A stretch of 64,000 nucleotides of DNA from Apophysomyces variabilis (lineage: Eukaryota > Mucoromycota > Mucoromycetes > Mucorales > Mucoraceae): contig MZZL01000128.1 of assembly GCA_002749535.1 (NCBI GenBank), positions 1 to 64,000 of the forward strand, given 5' to 3'. Below the pieces are notes generated by a model that was not told where the DNA came from, did no database searches, and was given only the letters and a program-made list of their open reading frames with translations. A program made the translations under genes and the position numbers. Positions 11,669-23,499 of this stretch are shown here, piece after piece (position 1 is the first letter of the stretch; the number at the start of each line of letters is the position of its first letter).

Positions 11669-12734
11669 CTATCTTCGCCGCTCATAGTGAGACCGACGGT
11701 CAGATTCAATATCTGAGGAGTACCTGCGACGTCTGTGGTGCGAACCGTAGCCGGAATTATCATCTGAATCATTTCGGTCCCGTCGTCGATGTGAGCGCCG
11801 ACTGTGCTCATCCCCCGAGTCGTCCCTACGGCGATGTCGGCGAGGTCGACTGCTTTCTTCCTCATCTTCACTTTCAATATAATCGCCATGACGTCGACGT
11901 TTCTTCTTATCAGATTTGTGTTTTTTTGATTTCTTTTCTTTCTTCTTTTTCTTCTCAATTGTCGCCGTCTCTCTCTCCTGTACTGAAGAGTAGCTGACCC
12001 GATCCTCATCCTTTAGAGTTGTTGGTGCGGGAGCGTTCATGACCTCAATAGCATTGCTCCCAGTAGATGGTATCAGTCTAGTCGATCTGTGATCATGTCA
12101 AAATGGATGATTTCATATCATGGTAAGCATACCGTCCATAGCCCAATCCTTTTTCTTCTAATCCTCGACTATGTCCATCCTCTTCGTCTGAATCTGTATT
12201 CTTTAATGCATGCCGTAATTCTTCTTGCGTCACGTTACTCTCGATCGTTTTCTTTTTCTTGACGCCCCTAAGAAGAGAATGGATCATAAACATTTAATGG
12301 TTGAGTGGCACGTAAACGTACAATGCAACAGCCATGGCATCGGCCTCAGCTTCTTTAATTCGTCGTAATTCCTCTCTTTCTGCTGCCTTTCGATTGCTCT
12401 CGCCGGCTTTATCCTTTGCATACCAAGTCAGATCCTTGCCTAAATAAAACAAGTTTTAATCATCGTTGTATGGTTTCAAAATCAAACCTTTCTGCCATCG
12501 GCCCACTGGTGCCATTAAAGAATGGCCCAGGTAATTCTCCCGATATTTGTCTTCCTTAACAGCTTCCCAGCTGAACTACCAACGAAAGCATGGATAGGAT
12601 CATAGTCTTAATGAGTAGACACAGGATTGAGTTACCTGATCTTTGCCACCACGTACACCTGAAAAGTTCAGAGTTAGGTTAACAGCCACGGTAAAAAGAG
12701 ATCAATTCTTACCTCCACGGGATGGATGAAACAT
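11669..12734 (-). CDS. MMTAG2-like protein (multiple myeloma tumor-associated protein 2 homolog)
   Basis: Model on the minus strand: 12734-12713, 12658-12636, 12575-12488, 12439-12322, 12267-12133 and 12086-11669, 267 residues. The N-terminus [19 protein letters not shown] followed by [20 protein letters not shown] and DLTWYAKDK is the highly conserved signature of the animal MMTAG2/C1orf35 family. The C-terminal third is low-complexity: a Lys run, then Arg/Ser/Asp-rich segments ([19 protein letters not shown]), resembling RS-like tails of nuclear RNA-associated proteins. The molecular function of the family is not established; nuclear location is inferred from composition. Exons 1 and 2 are only 22 and 23 nt, but both restore the conserved motif exactly. 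It is convergent with the upstream BCKDHB gene. Confidence 0.88.
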
Positions 12735-12739
12735 ATTGG

Positions 12740-14235
12740 TTCTACTTGGATTGGAAAGTTATTGACCGTTATTCGTTTATGTTGGCAACCAGTTGGTAAG
12801 TCACATAAAGCGATATGATTGGATAAGGGCCACTATCCGCTTAGAGGTTGCATCTGAGAAAAGGGATCAAGCCGTCTGCTTTCTGGCTTTTTATTTCGCT
12901 CGAAGAACGGCAGCAATAAGAGCAAAACGTTACTTTGCATTTACTTTATGGATAGCAGAATGAACCGCAATGGATCTTTCTCTTTTAATTCTTTTGTTTT
13001 GCAAACAATAACCAGTTTTGGTTGATGCCTTAATAATAAGGCTTCTGTCGGATGTAGATGGCAATTATAGATTATCCAACGCTGAGTAGAGCTAAAGAGG
13101 ATAGAGAAAAACAATGATAAAACTTGTGAACCGTATCTTTCCTGCAATCAGTCTATGATGTTTTTCAATGGATTCATTCTCCTTATTTCTGCAATGGGAA
13201 AGGTTTGCCTAATCCGCAATATCTAATTAAGGCTACCATAGAAACTGATATAAACTATGGACACTATGGTAATCATTTGTTCGGTAATTGTTGATATAGG
13301 ATACAAATAGTTGAGTAATTAGCTAATCCTACTGTAAAATAATTAAGACCTATGATTTGTAATGAAGCTCATTTTGTGGTTCTATGGTATGTCTTGTTTT
13401 ATTATATCATAATTATCATGCCTCTACTCCGATAATCGTAGAGATTAAGCATAGAATAATGCTGTAATTCAGCTATACATCATGTAAACTAGCATAGGGC
13501 TTTATGATCTAACTGAAGCCAAGTCTTTAATACTATCATAGAATAAGACAATAAAGTGTCAGATTCCGGCTTTGTTCTGCAATTATTTCACGTTCTTATT
13601 TTATAATAGCTAATAAATTTATGGTTTAACTTTTGCTTTAGTGTATTGTTAACTGGGATCTGGCGAATGCAAGCGTAGTCAATAAAGACGTATGGAGACA
13701 TACGGAACAAAATGAACTTGGTGTATATTACAGTTTCAGTCTACAGCCTACGATCTGGATCATAGCACAGCCTTCCAAGCGCGCCATGTGTTCCCCGGCC
13801 AAGGACATGTCATGGATCGAGGATCCTAGAGCGAGCTCCTCAAGCATAAAGTACTAATATAATTTGGGGGAAATAAATATAAGCACGTGGATCCCGAAGT
13901 CGAGCTATGAGATTGCCTGATCCATGTCGATATATATAAATATAAAAGAAGCCTGGCCAGGTTTTGATGGATGGTTCACGGCTCAATGTTGTACGATTCG
14001 CTATTGCATGGTAATTTCCTCATGATAATAACCGGATGAAGTCCTATCTCACTCATAGAAAACTGTGAACTTGTTGAACGAAGTTCAATGTCAGAATGCA
14101 ATCAACGGTTATTTCGATCAGTAAAATTTTTCTTGATTATAACATGTCTCTTTGACTCGTTCCACTGCGTCGAATAGATCATAATCGCTTAGTAGCACTG
14201 GCAAAGTCATATGGATTTCACTCACCTATGCGAAC
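12740..14235. other. Long AT-rich intergenic stretch with a small GC-richer island
   Basis: No open frame over about 70 codons with protein-like features. 13740-13850 is richer in G and C than its surroundings and is flanked by A/T-rich sequence. The part just above 14000 lies downstream of the Fanzor relic (3' side on its strand), where a guide-RNA scaffold would be expected in an intact element. I cannot recognise one by eye. Confidence 0.4.
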
Positions 14236-14239
14236 TGAG

Positions 14240-17200
14240 TCACTTGCATGTCTTGCTTGGGGTTTGTCCCGGCAATTGGTTTTTTCTTTGAAAAGGTGAT
14301 GGTCGGTTATTGTTGTTGCGAGCCATATGCTCCGCAATACGTCTAATATTTCTGCTGTCATTACAATCGCGATTCCAAACCGTTTTGCATTGTTCGCAGT
14401 GCACGATGGCATGCAACGACTGACCCAGCGATCCTTTTACGTTAGGCAGTTTCTCTGCTCCACAGCCAGAACAAATTTTGGACGTTTTGAACTCGTCAAT
14501 GTCTACGACCTTGCATAGTCCTCTGGCTTCATTCTCTTTAATTTTTCTTCTAATGATATTGGAAATTTTTGCTCGTGTGCCTTTCAAGGTGCTATTGAAC
14601 ATGGCACTTCCAAAAGCAAACAGTGGCTTTCTTTTCGTCGGATACGGCGTAGCCTTGATCATTTGTTTCTATTACCATAGTCAATCTGTTAAATTACCTG
14701 TTGACTTTTACCTCGCAAATGTATTCGGCAGCCTTCGACAACTGGTTCTACTTCTATTTTCCAGGGAAAAGTCCGAACAACGACGACTTGTTCATGTCAG
14801 CGACAAAGCATTTATTTTCACATTTTGACTCTTACCTCGGTTCAGTATCCGAAATTTCCGTTCGCTTAACAGTTCCTGCCTTGGTCTTGTTTTGTCGTTT
14901 CCGGCGTTTCTTCTTTTGCTTACGATGTCTTCTTTGATTTCTGGTGTTTTTTGTAGGATATTTGCTGCCACTGGATATTAAACGTTCCGCAAACTCGTCA
15001 CTAGCCTGTTGGCGACCACTATGTCCTCAATGAGCGGTACATAAAGTTAATGATGCACATAGAAAGACAATTTTAAGCTTACCGCCAAGAAACGGAGGCT
15101 TGCATACCTTCTGTCGTAGTATTGGTGTAATGTCGACATGTGCAACAATAAAAAGCGAGCATACCGATCGAACTGAGATATACTGGCCGTCTTTGCGCTA
15201 GGCATATCTTTTTCGATTTGTTGGATCTTAGGCTTTTCTTTTTTCCTACAGTCCATGATTGTTTTGCTTGCGTTGTAATGGGGCGAGGGGGTAAAATTCT
15301 TCCGTGGATGATGATACGATTTCATGGCTATATATTTCATGACCATTGCTGGCAACATACGCATCCGTTATCCCAGGATCTACGCCTTTCAAGTCAAAGT
15401 CATGCAGATCCCCCTGAAAGTCCTTCATAGTTTTTGCGGACTTCTTATCTTCAGTCAAGTGCTGCCTTTTCCTGGAGAACGTAAACGCCGCTATGTAACC
15501 GTCTGTTGCGAGTGTCCGAAACATTTTCTGGTTTGAGTTCTACATTTCATCCAATGATCGTATTTCTTTTGTCTTTATGAAATCAAACGCTTCCCAAAAC
15601 ATTTCGTCTTTGTTTGCTCTTTGGCTAACTCCAAACAATGATGCTAATGTTTGGTGATCTATTTGGGTATATCGCCAGGTAGTTACCGTTCGTGGCATGA
15701 TTGTAAATAGATGTTCGCTGAAACCTTGGATTTTTGCCATAAAAACGCCTCTGACCAATTTTCTAGCAGTTTTTGCCAAAAGCTTCTGTATGTAAACATA
15801 GTCTACTGAAGAAATATCGTCTTTGAACACTGATCGTATCTCTTTCTCGAATAAGTTTGGCGCATTAAGAGATGTTTGCTTAGCGCAAGGAATTATACAT
15901 GTGACACCGTTGTCATTTGCTTTTTCAAGCTATATCCCATTTTTAACATGATGAATTCCCTCCTTTTTGTTTTATTACCTTAGATAAATCTTCGGCTAGA
16001 CTACAAAGAGCTTTTCGGATCCTCCCTACCAAGAATGATTTTTTTTCGTCTTGAAAGATTCTTGAAACTCTAATTTTTCTGAAAATTTGCGAAATAACCA
16101 CCTTCGGGAAGGGATCGGCATGGGTTTGGGGACTGGTATATCACCTAAAGGCTCGAGGTCCTGGAGGATTTCGTACAGAGGCTGCATATAGACATGAGGT
16201 TTAGCCGCCAGCTCGGTTGACGTGACAGGAACATTTTCAGGACAAATATTGACATTCTGCAAGACCGTATTGATTGCGGTCTTGAATTCGTCCCTTGGCA
16301 CAATTGAGTACGGATAATGCGGTTGTCCTTTTGCCCCAATGTCATAAGCGAACTTGACCAGTTTCTTTACATCTTCCGTTGTGATATCTATCTTGAGCTT
16401 TTCCTGCGTTTGCGCAAAGTGCGTTACCCTAAAAACATTGACAGGTGTTCTACTTGCCAGCTCAATTTGGAGACAGTATTTGATATACTTCTCCATACGT
16501 TGACTATAATTTTCGACTACATGATTGGAAGCCGCAACTGCCATTTGAGCACATGTAGACGCAAAACAGTGCATTATATCACCGGATATGTCAATTAACG
16601 GTTTATCGTCTTGGCCTGTCCTTAATCTCTCATATTCCTTGTAGACGGTGTGCAAGTCTGTGAGTAATTCTGGTTGCTGTAGTATTTGCCCTGAGGTGAT
16701 GTTTCTTCCCAAATCATTTGTCCGCATGCATAGAAAAAGTCCTGCTGAAAGCACAGATGCGGAATAGGCTTGCTGTTGGATAATCGCCAAAGGACAAAGC
16801 GTGAAGAAAGTAGCTCAGTTTCTTGCGTCAAAGCTAAACCACATTTCATATGTGAGAATTCAGCACAACAAAAAGAGCACACTAACTTCTTATAGATGCT
16901 TGTAGGTCTCTTATTCTAAGCACTATGTTTTCGCTGCACACCGCAGCCAAACTGATCTTTCTTGTGTACTGTAGGGGCTACTTCTCTAATCGTTCTTTGG
17001 CATCTTCCGATTTGGATGCAACATGGCTTGGACACAGGCTGCTTGAACGGCTAGAATGTGATCGCATTGTCCTTGGCTAGGAAATTTTTCAGCTCTTGCA
17101 GTATTTGCTGGAATTGGTTATATATACTTTATAGGATTCTTCGATTTTTGCTGCTTTTTTTCGCCTCACCTCGGCCTCCTTCTCCTCATTGGTCTTCTTT

Positions 17201-17409
17201 CTTTCCTTTCGGATAGGTGGAGCTCTAGTTGGTTCACAAACTGTCTTCAGCCACTTCACGGTACTCTCTGACATTTGAGAAAGATCCACTTTGGCAATAG
17301 TGTCTAATACAATATCTTAAAATAGTGAATCGCTAGTAAAAGCGATACCTCCGTTATCGTCTTCATCAGTGTGATGACACTTCTGTTTTCTTACGTCTGC
17401 CATTGCCAT
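14240..17409 (-). pseudogene. Broken Fanzor (eukaryotic TnpB/OrfB-like RNA-guided nuclease) gene
   Basis: Fragments of one long protein lie in order on the minus strand: 17409-17092 (begins MAMADVRKQKCHH, in-frame TAA at 17317-17319), about 17080-16800 (several frames), a clean 254-codon frame 16790-16026, 15830-15540, 15524-15246, about 15240-14700 (mixed frames), and 14662-14240. Diagnostic parts are TDGYIAAFTF, the RuvC-I motif DLKGVDPGITDAYVAS (catalytic Asp near nt 15380), the RuvC-II region VDIDEFKTSKICSGCG (Glu near 14494), and the zinc ribbon CSGC with HCEQC followed by RuvC-III WNRDCNDSRNI (Asp near 14368). This is the TnpB/Fanzor architecture: RuvC split around a CxxC..CxxC ribbon. 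All three acidic residues and all four cysteines survive, but stops and frameshifts make the gene non-functional as assembled. Some gaps could hide introns. Fanzor 1 versus 2 was not assigned. Confidence 0.8.
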
Positions 17410-17414
17410 TAAGA

Positions 17415-19400
17415 AGACGTTCCTGTACGATAGATTTCGTCATACCTGTTCTTTTCATTGTTGATTTGCGCTATTTATGTGGCAATCTCCTTGAAACTCG
17501 GAAGGAAAAAGTAAGAAGAAGCTTAAAGAAGAAAAGTATAAAAGATGATTGGAATAAAAGAAGGAATACGATCAAATATATATGACAGAATAACTTTGTC
17601 ATAAATGACTCAATCATGATGATTAAGACCGAATAAATTGATGTGGGTATCTCTTCTGTTACCAAGAGAAACCATCTGACGCTCCTCTGACCATGATCAA
17701 TACTGTTGGATGAATCGCCGTTAAATATTCTCAAAAAAGATTTGGTGTCGATCATTTAACGCACAATTACACTACTCATAATTGTTCTCCTTATGTATTA
17801 TGTAATTGCTTAGGTAGCTTTGTTTATCTTAGAGTCTGGTTCGTTCTTATGACAACAGTGGTCAACGAAATCTCCATGTCAAGTATGTACAGTGATTGCT
17901 TGTATTAAGATGTTCATATTTCACAGGTTCATGTTATCTTGATTAACGAAGGAATAAGTATTCAAATGTGCATTGATCGTAGTGACGCAGTTATACATAT
18001 CCGTCACGAAATGGGTTGCCTATGCGTGGAAGCCCTACCAAGCGACATGGCAGAATAGCAAGACAGCATCTATTGGCTCACCGAGAATGGTTAGTGCCTA
18101 AGCAAGTTAGATAATGTGTCATGAAAACGAAGCAAAAACATGCGAAGTAAGTGTCTTCAAGCAAAGTCAAAATGGCGATAATTTCTCAAAGGACATTTCG
18201 CAGTTTGACTATTACCCAAGAAATCGAGACGAGGTTACCCAGCAAATAATCCCTATAGTATAGCAACGACTATTCAGATTAATGCCTGTTTTTTCGGCAT
18301 TGTCACTGCTTGTTAGGTATCCGGAGAAACAAAATAGCTTTCTCTCACATGCCGCAGTGGTGGGAAAAGCGGATCGTGCCGATCAAAGTTTCCTGTCACG
18401 GCTTTTACGAATAAGGACACCTTTGTCTGAGGATGGTCAGCCTTGGCCCGCTCGCTTCGCAGCGCCCGCCTTCCCCCCTCCCCACCATCCCACCGCACAC
18501 CCACCCATTTGGCGTCAGGCATTGGTTCATTAGACACATATTGTAGCAACGGTAAAAGTAACTTTTGAAGCTGCTTACGCAACTTCTTCTGGCCTAAGTA
18601 CGAAAACCTATTGCCAGTGCTTGAAGTGACAGTTGTCAGATAATGATATGGAAAGGAATGTTGAGAACCTGTTTCAATTGCACAAAGAGACTATTGCAAA
18701 TGAAACAAAAATACTGAAGAAATGCAATGGCCGGCTGTTATTGTTATTTGTAAAGCTGCATACAATATTCTCAGGATAGTATGGACAGAAACAACTCATA
18801 ATATATGAATATGCCTTGAAGTAGAAAGGACAGCAAGAGCGAGGCATTGAAACGATGTGTATAATGAAAAAAAAAGGGCACCATCTTCCTCCCTTTTATA
18901 ACCATGAGATGATATTTTAAGTGTTTTAATTGTAAAACGTTTGCAGTTGATCACTAATCTTTCTGTTTCGGTGCATTGAGTAACCGTAGTTTTCCTTTTC
19001 TTGCATTGTAAAGGGCAATTTGAAAGTAGAAAGAGTAGCCTAATATATTCACTAATTTTCAAATATGGAGATATATTTGAAACGGCGACTCTCTGCGAAT
19101 GAGGTAAAAACGGTATCTGAAGTAGATGAGTAGATCCAATGAATGACTGTTGTAGTGTGCGGCAGGATTGTTCTATCAAGTCGTCCATCGGATTTCCTTG
19201 CATTCGGACGTACAGTATGAGGGAACTTACGAAGGGTCTTCTTTTTCTCTTCTTTAAAAATAATGATGCGCAATTTTAATGCTAAACTAAGCAACAAGTA
19301 CAGTTGTTTTTCTATGCTAATGGGACTGATGAAGCAAGTAACGTTTTAGGGGCAAATACCATACATCCTTATAACCACCCAAAGAGTGACCTGAGGAACA
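17415..19400. other. Gene-poor stretch
   Basis: No recognised gene. 18440-18520 is a C-rich island (many CCC/CCAC runs) and has overlapping open frames on both strands (18282-18533 plus, 18313-18582 minus); neither resembles a known family. The rest is A/T-rich with short frames only. Confidence 0.4.
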
Positions 19401-19475
19401 TAGTTTGACTTCCGGTATATTGACGAATATCGAACGTTACTCCCTACCGCAATAATAAATAATTAATCGAGCTAT

Positions 19476-20184
19476 CTACGATGCAGTCAATTTTTCTTGT
19501 AGCTCGAAAGTGATGTTAAACATAATGTCGGAGACTTCCTTTGCAACTTGGTCATCGTAAAATTCCACCAACGCAAACTTAGTTGAAGGTAAATGTTGAA
19601 TCTCGGCCAATGTAAGAACGTGACCTAAAGATTTCAGAAGTCTCTACAAGATCTGTCGAGAGGAAAAACAAAGCAATCGAGATATACGGATCCTGGTTTT
19701 CTCCTTTGTTCTTTCTCTTTCTTCTTACCATGAGATCCAAACCTTGTAGATGATTGCTTTCGCCAAGCAATGTTATTAAGAGTAATTTTGGGGTTTCCTC
19801 AACCGATCGATGGAACAACGTCGCAATTGTTTCTTTAGTGATGTAGGAAACCTGCATTGTGTTATACTCATTTTGTTCACTGAGAGTTTTAAAATTGCTG
19901 TAGTAGTTTTGTGCATGGTCCCTATCATTATAGGTTGCGGCTAGCAAGCCATGTGAATCCAGAAGCTGCAAGTATGCGACTTTAAAGTCGCCATGAGTCT
20001 TGAGTAGTACATTGGGAAGGGAGGGGAAACGAGTTAAGTGTCGGGTACAACATTCATAATCAAACCTTTCATATGTTCCAAACCGAATCGTGTTGGTCAA
20101 TCGTATATTTGAAACGCATACATGGCGTGTGGCATGATCATCTAAACATAAGCGATGAGATTGTACGACCTTGTATAAGTTCAT
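19476..20184 (-). pseudogene. Copy 2 of the unknown gene family (paralog of 425-1235)
   Basis: A 201-codon frame starts at 20184 (MNLYKVVQSHR) and runs to 19579. Its C-terminal half (LLAATYNDRDHAQ, YNTMQVSYITKE, QDPYISIALFFL) matches copy 1 at the left edge of the window. Similarity to copy 1 continues past the apparent stop in the next frame: TLAEIQHLPSTKFALVEFYD, then QEKLTAS and TAG at 19478-19476, aligned with copy 1's final codons. The real C-terminus therefore probably lies in the second frame, and both copies switch frame within the same roughly 20-nt window near 19645. Either both inherited the lesion, a small intron is misread, or the shift is programmed. No domain is recognised and function is unknown. 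It may be an intact gene rather than a pseudogene. Confidence 0.55.
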
Positions 20185-20189
20185 GCCGA

Positions 20190-21890
20190 TCTTTTTTCTT
20201 TCTTATCCAATTCAGAAGAATGGACACCGGATCCGTTGAGTCACATGTCCGGTAAAAGTAACGGTGAAGTGTGTGTTTGAGAAAGAGGAAGGGAAAATAG
20301 CCAAGTATTGACCCACAGCTAAAAAGGATTGAAACGCAGAATAGAACATTCATTGTTTTTGAAGTAAACAAAATTTTTTACTTCGTTACTTTACTACAAC
20401 ATCAGTGAAAATGACAGGAAAATAAAAGAAATCAACAAAGCAGTAAAAATGGTAATGATGTATGAACGTATGATAGAAACAAAAAACACAGGAAAACAGA
20501 AATAAGAAAAGCCTTGGACATGGCAAAGACGCAGAAAAGGCTAAGGTGCCAAACACCAGGAAGACTCCCATCAAGATCAGAAGATACTACAGAAGATGCA
20601 TACGCTTCATATAAGCGTATAGCAAAAGAGAGGATATCTAGTAAGCTGACGAGAAAGTTAGAAGTCACTTGTAGAAAATCCACTTTTCACTGTAGATTAA
20701 GAATCAATGAATAAATAGCTTTATTTACAGCCAGAAGTTAAACAGAAAACTTTGAAAACATCTCCAAACTTGTCTATTATATATTTGGTGCACCATATAG
20801 GTGTACAAAACTGAGATCAGAGAAAAGGAATAAAAGAAAAGAATGAACAGTAAGTTGTACCGCGTTGCAAGAAAAAGAAATTAGAAAGGCTAGCGAGAGA
20901 AAAGAATTTAAGCGTGAACAGAAGCAGGTTATATTCTTCGCAATTGGGGAGTAAATGGTATATATCTTTTTCTCTATCTTTCGCTCCAACTCCTCATCCT
21001 TTATGTTTCGATTGGAACTCTCAAGCTTTCCTCATTACTGCATCCTGCCCGCCCAGTTTCTCACGCCTTTGGTTCACAACCTCAACAAACCATTCGAAGA
21101 CATTTCTGCGGATACTGTCAGCAGCCATTTTGTATTATCTTCTAAGCAAATCCTTCGTGTGTCACCATCCCGCCGTCCCAAGGTCCGTGTTGTTGGATCT
21201 ACTAAAACTACTCGTGCTGTCGCCTCTGGTAATGATATACGCGCGTATGGTTCTTAGAACTTTCTTCCTATAATCAGCTTGCTTACCGATTGTCAATAGA
21301 AACTGTTGCAAACTTCGTAGTCATTACGGCACCTTTTCTTATATAACTCGTCTTTCACACTAGACATCAATGACCTTACTACAGTGGAGGATAAATGGCT
21401 GCCAAAAATAGTAATTAATTGGTATGGCTGATAAACGCTTACGAATAAGTCGATATGACGTATGTTTCCATTGTAAGCACAGAGTACCCAAGTTCTTCTC
21501 ATTGATTATTATTATTCGGAGGATTCTGCTAAAAAAAACTCTCATATTTTGCTTTTTGGTTTATGTGATATAGCAAGACTGAAGACAGGAGGGAGGCAAA
21601 CCGCTCGAAGACCCAAATGGGCTCAAGTGATTGATATAACACAGCTTTTCTCAGCATACAAGGTAGATAAAGCATGTTTGCAGTTAAGGATACATTACTA
21701 TCTTGTTTCCTATTCAAGAAACGCTTTTTTTTGTATGCAGATCGTTTGGCACATGGGAAGTTCTGTGTTGGTTTTGCCATTGCAAGATGCGCATTGATTC
21801 CCCGCAGATATTTTAAACCCAGACAGGCGTTCTCTCTCATGAACCTGGAACTGCCCGTGTTGCAGAAAAGCTCCCTCTCAATTTCTCCAT
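20190..21890. other. Gene-poor stretch upstream of RPS15
   Basis: Short frames only. One at 20520-20714 (plus) is Lys/Arg-rich (MAKTQKRLRCQTPGR) and about 65 codons, with no homolog recognised. The last few hundred bases presumably contain the promoter of the ribosomal protein gene. Confidence 0.4.
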
Positions 21891-21893
21891 ATC

Positions 21894-22597
21894 ATGGTAA
21901 GTAAGCGTACCATCCGCCCATCCATCCATCCATCCATCCTAGATTACGAACATTATCACCGAAATTGAACCCTCCTTTCGCTACCAAATGGATATACGAC
22001 CAATTGCGACGAGCGAACTAATATCTTTCACTCGTTTCAGGCTGACCAGCAGACTACCCAGCGAAAGCGCACATTCCGCAAGTTCACCTACCGTGGTGTT
22101 GATCTTGACCAGCTTTTGGACTTGTCTTCCGAACAGGTCCGTCAATTTAGCATCAATATACATGCATTGGGTGTTTTTTTTTAACTCGCCGTGATATAGT
22201 TCATGGAGCTCGTTCACTGTCGCGCCCGCAGAAGATTCCAACGCGGTTTGAAGCGCAAGCCTATGGGTCTTATTAAGAAGCTCCGCAAGGCTAAGAAGGA
22301 AGCCGCTGCTGACGAGAAGCCTGCTACCGTTAAGACCCATCTCCGTAACATGATCATTGTTCCCGAGATGATTGGTTCCGTTGTCGGTATCCACAACGGT
22401 AAGACCTTCAACCAGGTTGAAATCAAGCCTGAGATGGTCGGTCACTACCTCGCCGAGTTCTCGTAAGTTCAACAAAGTACAATATGTATATCAACCGTAT
22501 AACGGTTCGTTATTTTAGGATCACCTACAAGCCTGTTAGACACGGTCGTCCCGGTATTGGTGCCACCCACTCTTCCAGATTTGTTCCTCTCAAATAA
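21894..22597 (+). CDS. RPS15: 40S ribosomal protein S15 (uS19)
   Basis: Structural protein of the small ribosomal subunit head. Model: exon 1 is just the ATG (21894-21896), then 22041-22136, 22200-22462 and 22519-22597, giving 146 residues, the usual length. Motifs: [20 protein letters not shown] at the N-terminus, [51 protein letters not shown], and the C-terminal [19 protein letters not shown]. Having an ATG-only first exon and a 144-nt first intron is a common layout for fungal ribosomal protein genes. Codon use is more C/G-ending (GTC, AAG, CTC) than in neighbouring genes, as expected for high expression. Confidence 0.97.
21918..21939. repeat. (CCAT)n microsatellite in RPS15 intron 1
   Basis: About five copies of CCAT lie inside the first intron, about 20 nt after the start codon. 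Confidence 0.8.
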
Positions 22598-22599
22598 GC

Positions 22600-23495
22600 G
22601 AATACAGCAGATATATACGCACTTTTTTATTTGATCGAAACGGTTTATGTGTTGCACCATAAATTGCAATGATTCTCATCGTGGAAGAAACCTCTTGTCG
22701 GCAACAGTGTTTTTGACTTAAAAGAATTTGTACGCATTGACGTCGGGTGTGGCTCGTTCGAGGCCAGGTCGCGACTTCTTGAGTGCATTATGTCAGTTCG
22801 ACAGACCGTGACAAAAATAGAAATGGAAAAGAAGAAAAAAAATTCCAGAGATCTATGTTACAGAGGTCTGAGCAAATCGCTAGTCATTGTCGTGATCAAC
22901 TACCAAGTACCTGTATCAGACAGCTAAGGAAAGACAATTGGGAAGATGAAGGATATCTGTCTAAGGGTTTCATTACGGGATGATTGCTGTAATCAACGCC
23001 GTACTCGACGTTACTCGTTCCTAATAGACCTCGGTATATATTGGGCGATTGGAGATGTTTTTCCTTTACAAAGCATCAAAGGATTACTAGACAACATTGA
23101 ATGCAAGGAAAAGTTTAGAGGAGAGTTATGAAGGTCAAAGTATGGATTTTTCGTAGTGGTTTGTGCGCGCCAACAATCGTTTCAATTACTGGATAGTGTA
23201 TGTCTTTAGACGACCAAGTTGATGCAAGTATAGCCAGCGTGTTGCTATGATTAAGATATTGTAATCTTAATCTTCCCTGAGCTCGAACTTTGAGGCTCTT
23301 ATGGACCTAAAGTCTATTTTAAAAGATGGCAAACTAACTTTCGACAAGCATTAATTGGTCCATTCTCCCAAGCACATTCTTGAGTGCCACTGATCAGACA
23401 CTTCTTAAGTATAGATGAATGTAACCATAGATATTGCTACCCTGATTTACTTCGCAATTCTCTTTTCCAAAGTAAACAAGTACTCTACACAGTTT
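22600..23495. other. Intergenic between convergent genes, nothing recognised
   Basis: Lies between the 3' ends of RPS15 (plus) and the MFSD5-like gene (minus). Only short frames without family features are present. Confidence 0.5.
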
Positions 23496-23499
23496 ATTT

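Noticed and set aside
11644..11997. 117-codon plus-strand open frame
   Set aside because: Antisense of the Arg/Lys/Asp-rich C-terminal exon of the MMTAG2-like gene.
18282..18582. Overlapping open frames on both strands in a C-rich island, looked at as possible transferred or bacterial-type sequence
   Set aside because: Openness is explained by local base composition, and no family is recognisable on either strand.
425..20184. The two unknown gene copies considered as terminal inverted repeats of one 20-kb element
   Set aside because: The sequence between them holds ordinary host genes (RAD7, BCKDHB and others), and the copies are diverged coding paralogs rather than near-identical ends.
21981..22475. 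164-codon minus-strand open frame
   Set aside because: It is the antisense of the RPS15 exons; biased codon use in ribosomal protein genes leaves the opposite strand open.
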